In this document: piece after piece, positions 8,048 through 14,434 of the stretch
Layout: each line of letters opens with the position of its first letter
Position numbering within the stretch: position 1 is the stretch's first letter
From: JBNFVY01 sp049943335
Lineage (GTDB): Bacteria > Pseudomonadota > Alphaproteobacteria > Rhodobacterales > Rhodobacteraceae
Direction: 5' to 3'
Length of the DNA: 64,000 nt
Assembly: GCF_049943335.1 (NCBI RefSeq)
Contig: NZ_JBNFVY010000002.1
Location: forward strand, 355,121 to 419,120
Position numbers and translations under genes: made by a program
The notes under the pieces: generated by a model
Seen by the model: the letters and a program-made list of their open reading frames with translations, nothing else
Told to the model about the DNA's origin: nothing
Database searches by the model: none

Positions 8048-8599
8048 TTACCTCGGGAATGGGTAGTAGCCCAGCCACCAGTGCACGGCGGCAAGGACGA
8101 TAAAGACAACGATGGAAATCACGAACAGGCGCACATCGCCCGCCGCAGATCCGCCGTCATAGGGGACATAGCTGTGAACCTGCCGGTTGATCAGCGTCAT
8201 TTCCACCAGCGCCCAGGCGATCATCGATCCGAACAGCACCAGCGACGCCAGATCGCCGTTCACCAACAGGTGCGACACGCCCCACAACAGCGTACCGATC
8301 AACATCGGGTGACGCATCCGCGCGCGCAGGCGGGATTTGGAATTGCCCACGCCAAACAGCAGCACCGCAATGAACATCAGCGTGTTGTTCAGATGCACAC
8401 CCCAGCTGGGCGGGGCATAGACAAATATTTCGTCGCTGGCGCGATAGCCCAGCACCATGAGCACCAGCCCGATCGTCACCCCGGCGGCGACCAGACCCTT
8501 GCCCGCATTCCCCATCGCTTCGCGGCGGGCGGGGGCAATGCGTTTGAACAGGTGCGGAAGGATCCACAAAAGGATCCCGATAATCAGTAGCGACGACAT
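8048..8599 (-). CDS. NnrU-family integral membrane protein
   Basis: 183 residues with about five hydrophobic helices and the NnrU/isoprenylcysteine-methyltransferase-like core (HLNNTLMFIAVLLFG, RMRHPMLIGTLLWGVSHLL, NGDLASLVLFG). NnrU proteins were named from denitrification loci but are common in alphaproteobacteria that do not denitrify, and their biochemical role is unsettled. The RxRHPMLxG motif resembles the cofactor-binding loop of membrane methyltransferases. It sits within the mch-mcl2 cluster with 4-nt and 12-nt gaps, which argues for one operon and against a nitrogen-oxide role here. Confidence 0.88.
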   Translation of the reverse strand: MSSLLIIGILLWILPHLFKRIAPARREAMGNAGKGLVAAGVTIGLVLMVLGYRASDEIFVYAPPSWGVHLNNTLMFIAVLLFGVGNSKSRLRARMRHPMLIGTLLWGVSHLLVNGDLASLVLFGSMIAWALVEMTLINRQVHSYVPYDGGSAAGDVRLFVISIVVFIVLAAVHWWLGYYPFPR

Positions 8600-8611
8600 G
8601 GCGAAGCCTCC

Positions 8612-9475
8612 TCAGGCTTGTTGAGCTTCCAAGGCGGCAATCGCCTCGGCCTTCGCCAGAGTGGCCTTAGCTGTGGCCACGTGCAAGTTTTCCACGATCT
8701 TGCCATCCACAACGGCAACGCCCTGCCCGGTTTTCTCGACCTCGTCGAAGGCGGCGATCTGGCGGCGGGCCAGGTCGATTTCGTCTTCGGTCGGGGCGAA
8801 GGCTTCGTTGGAAATGGCCAGCTGGGCCGGGTGGATCAGCGATTTGCCGTCAAAGCCCATGTCGCGCCCCTGGGTGCATTCGGCGCGCAGCCCGTCTTCG
8901 TCCAGGTATTTGTTGTACACGCCGTCGATGCAGATCAGCCCATAGGCGCGCGCGGCCAGCAGGCACAGTTGCAGCGATGTCTGCAGCGGGGCGCGATCGG
9001 CGGGGGTGCGACAGTTCAGTTCCTTGACCAGATCGTTGGTGCCCAGAACGAAGCCGGCCATGCGCGGGTGCGATGCGATTTCGGCGGCGTTCAGCATCCC
9101 CAGCGGGGTTTCCATCATCGCCCAGAGCGGCACGTCGGGGATTGCGGCGGCCAGCTCTTCGACGTCCTTGCGGCTGTTGACCTTGGGCAGCAGCACCCCG
9201 TCGATGTCCAGCCCGGCCAGCGCGGCCACATCGTCGCGGCCCCAGTCCGTGTCAAACCCGTTAACGCGCACGATACAGGCGCGCGGGGCATAACCGCCGC
9301 CCTTCAGCATCGCCACCAGCGTGGTGCGCGCATCGTCCTTGGCATCGGGCGACACCGCGTCTTCAAGATCGAACAGGATGGCATCGCAGGCCAGCCCCTT
9401 GGCCTTTTCCAAGGCGCGTTCCTTGGAACCGGGGATGTACAGGCACGAGCGATAGGCGCGAGGAGCGTCGGACAT
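8612..9475 (-). CDS. mcl2: (3S)-malyl-CoA thioesterase, CitE-like
   Basis: 287-residue TIM-barrel protein of the CitE/malyl-CoA lyase superfamily. The N-terminal PYRSCLYIPGSKERALEKA-like opening (residues 6-23), the acidic metal motif FDLEDAVSPD, and METPLGMLNA are intact. The short N terminus resembles the second Rhodobacter malyl-CoA enzyme (Mcl2), which hydrolyses (3S)-malyl-CoA to malate rather than the longer Mcl1 lyase. Together with mch it lets glyoxylate plus acetyl-CoA reach malate. The start at 9475 is chosen because upstream in-frame sequence is not conserved-looking and a GGAAGAA ribosome site precedes it. A lyase function cannot be excluded. Confidence 0.87.
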   Translation of the reverse strand: MSDAPRAYRSCLYIPGSKERALEKAKGLACDAILFDLEDAVSPDAKDDARTTLVAMLKGGGYAPRACIVRVNGFDTDWGRDDVAALAGLDIDGVLLPKVNSRKDVEELAAAIPDVPLWAMMETPLGMLNAAEIASHPRMAGFVLGTNDLVKELNCRTPADRAPLQTSLQLCLLAARAYGLICIDGVYNKYLDEDGLRAECTQGRDMGFDGKSLIHPAQLAISNEAFAPTEDEIDLARRQIAAFDEVEKTGQGVAVVDGKIVENLHVATAKATLAKAEAIAALEAQQA

Positions 9476-9740
9476 GATTCTTCCTTCCGGGTAATAATGT
9501 TGCGTTCTGGTGCACTCTTGCGCACCAATTGGCAAGGGTGGATTGGCCGCATTGCAGAAAACCTTGCCCGCCCGTGGGTTACGCGCCGCGTTGCGTGCGA
9601 ACCTTGCGTTAACCAATATTTTCCACCCTCTGGGCCATTCTCTTACCACCGTCGGATGGAGGGAGAGCCAGAATGGCACATCCGGCTGCATTGTTCAGCG
9701 CCCCAAAACGGGGCCACGCAACAGGAACAGGAGACGTGAC

Positions 9741-10043
9741 ATGAAATATGTACTGACAGCCCTGACCCTCGCCGCAGCCACTCTGTCCACACCGGCCGCG
9801 GCGGCGAACCAGTGCGCAAAGCGCGACCAGGTCGTGACCCGGCTGGAAACCAAATACGGTGAAACCCGTCAGTCGATCGGCCTGGGTGCCAATAATGGCG
9901 TGGTCGAGGTGTTTGCCTCGCCCGATACCGGCACGTGGACGATCACGGTGACGATGCCATCGGGCGTGACCTGCCTTGTGGCCAGCGGCCAGGCGTTTGA
10001 AACCCTGGCCGAAGCCACCGTGATCCCCGGGTCGGACACCTGA
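9741..10043 (+). CDS. Small exported protein of unknown function
   Basis: 100 residues with an N-terminal Sec signal (MKYVLTALTLAAATLSTPAAAA, cleavage near residue 22). A roughly 78-residue mature part has two cysteines (NQCAKRD and VTCLVAS) that could form a disulfide. The ATG at 9741 follows a GGAG ribosome site (ggagacgtgac). The composition is coding-like, and the gene faces away from mcl2 across a 265-nt divergent spacer. I do not recognise a named family. It could be a periplasmic or surface protein. Confidence 0.72.
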   Translation: MKYVLTALTLAAATLSTPAAAANQCAKRDQVVTRLETKYGETRQSIGLGANNGVVEVFASPDTGTWTITVTMPSGVTCLVASGQAFETLAEATVIPGSDT

Positions 10044-10086
10044 TCGCATCGCGCCAGATCGCGGTCACGGCGGGCCCCGGTTGCGC

Positions 10087-10138
10087 GAAACGGTCCCTTA
10101 AAACGGCCCCCTGAAACGACTCCCTGAAACGCCCTAGC
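10087..10138 (+). repeat. Four degenerate 13-bp tandem repeats
   Basis: Units GAAACGGTCCCTT, AAAACGGCCCCCT, GAAACGACTCCCT and GAAACGCCCTAGC follow each other at 10087, 10100, 10113 and 10126. The last overlaps the TSUP stop codon. They sit between convergent gene ends, and no terminator hairpin is obvious there. Confidence 0.6.
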
Positions 10139-10898
10139 TCAGCGCGTCGAAAATCAGCTTGGCGCCGGTCGCCAGCAGGAACACATAGGTCAGCCCAAAG
10201 AACAGCTTTTCGGGCACCTTGTTGTGCAGCCTGTAGCCCAGCCAGACGCCGGCCAGCGCCACCGGCGCCAGGATCACGATGGCGACAAACATCTGGCTGC
10301 TGAACAGGCCCAGCGCGGCATAGGGCGGCACCTTCAACAGGTTGACCAGCCAGAAAACGATCACGCTGGTGGCTTGGAACGTCGTTTTGTCCAGCGGGCG
10401 TGACAACATATAGACCGACGCCGGCGGCCCGCCCGCATGGCTGACGAAACTGGTGAACCCCATTGCGACCCCCGCGATCGTGCCGCCCACAGGGCCCATC
10501 GGGCGTCTGAGCGGGCGCAGCAGCCCGGTCTGGCGCGCCAGCTGGAACGCCACGAACGCCACCGCAACCACCCCGATCAACAGGCGAAACAGGTCCGGAT
10601 CGGCCGCGCGGAAAAACACCGCGCCCAGCGCGAGCCCCGGCAGCGACGCCAGCATCAGCAGCCGTGCCTCATGGCGCGACCACTTGCGCCAAAACGCCTT
10701 CATCGCCCCCACATCCATCACCATCAGCAGCGGCAGCATCAGCGCAACCGCCTGCTCGGGCTCAAGAATCAAGGCCAGCAGGGGGGTTGCCGCAAAGGCA
10801 GCCCCCGACGCAAATCCGCCCTTGGAAATCCCCGCGAATAGCACCGCAGGGACGGCGATCAGGAAAAAGGTCAGGTCCAGTACCACAGCGCCACCCAC
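10134..10898 (-). CDS. TauE/SafE (TSUP) family membrane exporter
   Basis: About 254 residues with eight hydrophobic helices and the two internal repeat motifs of the sulfite-exporter TauE/SafE family (AGISKGGFASGAAFAATPLLALIL near the N terminus, GFTSFVSHAGGPPASVYML in the middle). Members move organosulfur acids, sulfite or related anions across the inner membrane; the substrate is not readable here. No ATG fits. The GTG at 10898, 8 nt after GGGG, is the best start, with a second GTG at 10886 as alternative. It is divergent from mdh. The 3' end carries 13-bp repeats. Confidence 0.85.
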   Translation of the reverse strand: MGGAVVLDLTFFLIAVPAVLFAGISKGGFASGAAFAATPLLALILEPEQAVALMLPLLMVMDVGAMKAFWRKWSRHEARLLMLASLPGLALGAVFFRAADPDLFRLLIGVVAVAFVAFQLARQTGLLRPLRRPMGPVGGTIAGVAMGFTSFVSHAGGPPASVYMLSRPLDKTTFQATSVIVFWLVNLLKVPPYAALGLFSSQMFVAIVILAPVALAGVWLGYRLHNKVPEKLFFGLTYVFLLATGAKLIFDALS

Positions 10899-11048
10899 AT
10901 GATTTTCCCCAGAATTCAGGGGCCTTAGCGGTAAGTTAGCGATAACGCCACCCCCCGCAAGCCCCGCCCGCCCCACGCGCCACCCTTGCGTGTGCACCCG
11001 CAGAACGCTAGGCATCGCGGCAACGTAAAACTGTCCGGAGAGAATTTC

Positions 11049-12011
11049 ATGGCCAGACCCAAGATTGCCCTCATCGGCGCAGGTCAGATCGGCGGCACGC
11101 TCGCCCATCTTGCTGCGCTCAAGGAACTGGGCGATGTCGTCCTGTTCGACATTGCGGAAGGCACCCCGCAGGGCAAAGCGCTCGACATCGCGGAATCGGG
11201 CCCCTCGGAAGGCTTTGACGCCACCATGGTCGGCACCAACGACTACGCCGATATCGCAGGCGCAGACGTGTGCATCGTCACCGCCGGCGTGCCCCGCAAG
11301 CCGGGCATGAGCCGCGATGACCTGCTGGGCATCAACCTCAAGGTCATGAAATCGGTCGGCGAAGGCCTCAAGGCGCACGCCCCCGACGCATTCGTGATCT
11401 GCATCACCAATCCGCTCGACGCGATGGTCTGGGCGCTGCAACAGTATTCCGGTCTGCCGCCGGAAAAGGTCGTCGGTATGGCCGGCGTTCTGGACAGCGC
11501 GCGGTTCCGCCATTTCCTGTCGGTGGAATTCAACGTGTCGATGAAAGATGTCACCGCCTTTGTTCTGGGCGGCCACGGCGACACGATGGTGCCGTCGGTG
11601 CGCTATTCCACCGTCGGCGGCGTTCCCCTGCCCGATCTGGTCGACATGGGCTGGACCACGCAAGACAAGCTGGACGCGATCGTGCAGCGCACCCGTGACG
11701 GCGGCGCTGAAATCGTTGGCCTGCTGAAAACCGGCAGCGCCTTTTATGCGCCCGCCACCAGCGCCATCGAAATGGCCGAAGCATACCTGAAAGACCAAAA
11801 GCGGGTTCTGCCCTGCGCCGCCTATTGCGACGGCGAACTGGGCGTCAAGGGCATGTATGTTGGCGTGCCCACGGTGATCGGCGCTGGCGGGATCGAACGG
11901 ATCGTCGGCATCAAGCTCAACAAGGAAGAGCAAGAGATGTTCGACAAGTCGGTCGACGCGGTCAAAGGCCTGGTCGAAGCCTGCAAGGGCATCGACAGCA
12001 ACCTGGGCTGA
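11049..12011 (+). CDS. mdh: Malate dehydrogenase, NAD-dependent
   Basis: LDH-like type 3 malate dehydrogenase of 320 residues, oxidising malate to oxaloacetate in the TCA cycle. The Rossmann motif GAGQIGGTLAHLAA begins at about residue 9. Catalytic Asp and Arg lie in GVLDSARFRHFL, and the catalytic His in GGHGDTMVP. Substrate-specificity Arg residues appear in VPRKPGMSRDDL. The start at 11049 follows CCGGAG 8 nt upstream; a longer in-frame extension lacks family resemblance. A strong terminator follows at 12035, so mdh is transcribed separately from sucC. Confidence 0.97.
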   Translation: MARPKIALIGAGQIGGTLAHLAALKELGDVVLFDIAEGTPQGKALDIAESGPSEGFDATMVGTNDYADIAGADVCIVTAGVPRKPGMSRDDLLGINLKVMKSVGEGLKAHAPDAFVICITNPLDAMVWALQQYSGLPPEKVVGMAGVLDSARFRHFLSVEFNVSMKDVTAFVLGGHGDTMVPSVRYSTVGGVPLPDLVDMGWTTQDKLDAIVQRTRDGGAEIVGLLKTGSAFYAPATSAIEMAEAYLKDQKRVLPCAAYCDGELGVKGMYVGVPTVIGAGGIERIVGIKLNKEEQEMFDKSVDAVKGLVEACKGIDSNLG

Positions 12012-12034
12012 TCCCAACCACGACATTACCACAG

Positions 12035-12061
12035 ACGGCCGGGGCATTCCCGGCCGTTTTT
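12035..12061 (+). terminator. Rho-independent terminator after mdh
   Basis: A 9-bp perfect stem, ACGGCCGGG (12035-12043) with CCCGGCCGT (12049-12057), a GCATT loop and a run of T residues, 24 nt after the mdh stop. Confidence 0.9.
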
Positions 12062-12100
12062 CGTTCATGATTCCCGGTAAATGCGGCGATCTTTGATTTT

Positions 12101-12131
12101 TGTGATCACACAGAATTAGCGTGTGATCACA
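12101..12131. promoter_or_regulatory. Paired TGTGATCACA operators upstream of sucC
   Basis: Two perfect copies of the 10-bp palindrome at 12101-12110 and 12122-12131, centres 21 bp apart, exactly as upstream of sdhC. They lie 110-140 nt before the sucC start. A weak promoter-like pair TTGATT (12093-12098) and TTAGCG (12116-12121) with 17-nt spacing overlaps them. A bound protein could therefore occlude RNA polymerase, but this promoter is not certain. Confidence 0.72.
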
Positions 12132-12240
12132 AAACCACGGAATTCCACCCAAACCGCGCAATGTTAGCGAAAAACCGTTTCTTCATCCTTCTGGTGTGTG
12201 TCATAGCGGAAAATGAACCGCACTAAGAGGGACAAGATTC

Positions 12241-13434
12241 ATGAACATTCATGAGTATCAGGCGAAAGCGATCCTGCGCGACTACGGGTGTCCCGTGTCG
12301 GACGGACGTGTCGTGCTGAAAGCAGACGAAGCGAAAACCGCCGCGGGCGAACTGGATGGCCCGCTCTGGGTCGTCAAGGCGCAGATCCACGCCGGTGGCC
12401 GCGGCAAGGGCAGTTTCAAGGAATCCGACGCTGGCGACAAGGGCGGTGTGCGCCTGGCCAAGTCGGTCGAAGAAGCCGAACAGATGGCCAAGCAGATGCT
12501 GGGCCGCACGTTGGTCACGCATCAGACCGGCCCCGCCGGCAAGCAGGTCAACCGCATCTATATCGAAGACGGCAGCGACATCGATCGCGAACTGTACCTG
12601 GCCCTGCTGATTGACCGTCAGACCAGCCGCGTGTCGATCGTCTGTTCGACCGAAGGCGGCATGGACATCGAAGAGGTGGCCGAAAGCACGCCGGACAAGA
12701 TCCTGTCCTTCAGCGTTGATCCTGCCACCGGCTACCAGCCCTTCCATGGCCGCCGCGTGGCCTTTGCCCTGGGCCTGGAAGGCGGACAGGTCAAGCAGAT
12801 GGTCGGTCTGTTGAACAAGCTCTACACGGCGTTCATCGAAAAAGACATGGAGCAGCTGGAAATCAACCCGCTGATCGTCATGCCCGATGGCAATCTCAAG
12901 GTGCTGGACGCCAAGGTCGGTTTTGACGGCAACGCGGTCTACCGCCACGCCGGTATCGCCGCCCTGCGCGACGAAACCGAAGAAGACCCCAAGGAACTGG
13001 CGGCCAGCAAATACGATCTGAACTACATCGCGCTGGATGGCGAAATCGGCTGTATGGTCAACGGTGCGGGCCTGGCGATGGCCACCATGGACATCATCAA
13101 GCTTTATGGCGCGGAACCGGCCAACTTCCTTGATGTGGGCGGCGGCGCGACCAAGGAAAAGGTCACCGAAGCGTTCAAGATCATCACCAGCGACGAAAAC
13201 GTCAAAGGCATCCTGGTCAACATCTTCGGCGGCATCATGCGCTGTGACGTCATCGCCGAAGGCGTTGTTGCGGCCGTCAAGGAAGTGGGCCTGCAGGTGC
13301 CGCTGGTCGTGCGCCTGGAAGGCACGAACGTGGAAAAAGGCAAGGAGATCATCAACAACTCCGGCCTGAACGTGATCGCTGCGGACGACCTGAAGGATGG
13401 TGCGCAGAAGATCGTCAAAGAAGTGAAAGGCTGA
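12241..13434 (+). CDS. sucC: Succinyl-CoA synthetase beta subunit (ADP-forming)
   Basis: Beta subunit of succinyl-CoA ligase, performing substrate-level phosphorylation in the TCA cycle. The 397 residues contain an N-terminal ATP-grasp domain (MNIHEYQAKAIL; nucleotide-binding KAQIHAGGRGKG) and the C-terminal CoA-ligase domain (FLDVGGGA, NIFGGIMRCDV). Glycines in GGRGKG and the acidic metal site in LEINPLIV are intact. It is first gene of the suc operon, starting at ATG 12241 after AAGAGGGAC, and ends 4 nt before sucD. The palindrome pair upstream probably controls the whole operon. Confidence 0.98.
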   Translation: MNIHEYQAKAILRDYGCPVSDGRVVLKADEAKTAAGELDGPLWVVKAQIHAGGRGKGSFKESDAGDKGGVRLAKSVEEAEQMAKQMLGRTLVTHQTGPAGKQVNRIYIEDGSDIDRELYLALLIDRQTSRVSIVCSTEGGMDIEEVAESTPDKILSFSVDPATGYQPFHGRRVAFALGLEGGQVKQMVGLLNKLYTAFIEKDMEQLEINPLIVMPDGNLKVLDAKVGFDGNAVYRHAGIAALRDETEEDPKELAASKYDLNYIALDGEIGCMVNGAGLAMATMDIIKLYGAEPANFLDVGGGATKEKVTEAFKIITSDENVKGILVNIFGGIMRCDVIAEGVVAAVKEVGLQVPLVVRLEGTNVEKGKEIINNSGLNVIAADDLKDGAQKIVKEVKG

Positions 13435-13438
13435 GCAG

Positions 13439-14326
13439 ATGGCAGTCCTCGTAGACAAACATACCAAGGTGATCTGTCAGGGCTTCACCGGCTCGCAGGG
13501 CACATTTCACAGTGAACAGGCGATTGCCTACGGCACGCAGATGGTCGGCGGCGTCACCCCCGGCAAAGGCGGGCAGGACCATCTGAACCTGCCGGTGTTC
13601 AACAGCGTGCACGAAGCCAAGGCCAAGACCGAAGCCAACGCCAGCGTCATCTATGTGCCGCCCCCCTTCGCCGCGGATTCGATCCTGGAAGCGATCGACG
13701 CGGAAATGGAACTGATCGTCTGCATCACCGAAGGCATCCCGGTGCTCGACATGATGAAGGTCAAGCGCGCCCTGGTGGACAGCACCTCGCGTCTCATCGG
13801 GCCGAACTGCCCCGGTGTCATCACGCCCGACGCCTGCAAGATCGGCATCATGCCGGGCCACATCCACAAGCGCGGCAGCGTTGGGGTTGTCTCGCGCTCG
13901 GGGACGCTGACCTATGAGGCCGTGAAACAGACCACCGACATGGGCCTTGGCCAGTCGTCGGCTGTCGGCATCGGCGGCGATCCGATCAAGGGCACCGAAC
14001 ATATCGACGTGCTCGACATGTTCCTGGATGATGACGAAACCCAGTCGATCATCATGATCGGCGAAATCGGTGGAACGGCCGAAGAAGAAGCCGCCGAATT
14101 CATCGCCGAGCAGAAGAAAAAAGGCCGCTGGAAGCCGATCGCCGGGTTCATCGCCGGGCGCACCGCGCCTCCGGGTCGCCGCATGGGCCACGCTGGCGCC
14201 ATCGTTGCCGGTGGCAAGGGCGACGCGGAAAGCAAGATCGAAGCCATGAAGTCGGCCGGCATCGTGGTGGCCGACAGCCCCGCCACGCTGGGCGAGGCCG
14301 TGAAAGACGCGATCGCCAAGGGCTGA
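13439..14326 (+). CDS. sucD: Succinyl-CoA synthetase alpha subunit
   Basis: Alpha subunit carrying the phosphohistidine: His251 in RRMGHAGAIV is the transient phosphate carrier. The N-terminal CoA-binding Rossmann domain (QGFTGSQGTFHSEQA, with GTKMVGGVTPGKGG-like signature reading GTQMVGGVTPGKGG) is complete. The 295-residue length is typical. It begins 4 nt after the sucC stop, with the ribosome site inside the sucC end. A strong hairpin without a T-run separates it from sucA, suggesting transcript processing or attenuation rather than termination. Confidence 0.98.
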   Translation: MAVLVDKHTKVICQGFTGSQGTFHSEQAIAYGTQMVGGVTPGKGGQDHLNLPVFNSVHEAKAKTEANASVIYVPPPFAADSILEAIDAEMELIVCITEGIPVLDMMKVKRALVDSTSRLIGPNCPGVITPDACKIGIMPGHIHKRGSVGVVSRSGTLTYEAVKQTTDMGLGQSSAVGIGGDPIKGTEHIDVLDMFLDDDETQSIIMIGEIGGTAEEEAAEFIAEQKKKGRWKPIAGFIAGRTAPPGRRMGHAGAIVAGGKGDAESKIEAMKSAGIVVADSPATLGEAVKDAIAKG

Positions 14327-14360
14327 TCGCCCGCCGCCTGCGCGCGGCACCAAAGCACCA

Positions 14361-14390
14361 ACCCGCGCCCCGTTTGACAGGGGCGCGGGT
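14361..14390 (+). other. Intercistronic hairpin between sucD and sucA
   Basis: A perfect 11-bp GC-rich stem, ACCCGCGCCCC (14361-14371) with GGGGCGCGGGT (14380-14390), around an 8-nt loop. It is followed by CAACCCTC rather than T residues. It may protect the sucCD 3' end or reduce read-through into sucA. Confidence 0.65.
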
Positions 14391-14434
14391 CAACCCTCAT
14401 CCGGGGCCGTGCCCCAACAGATCAGGTCAGAGCC

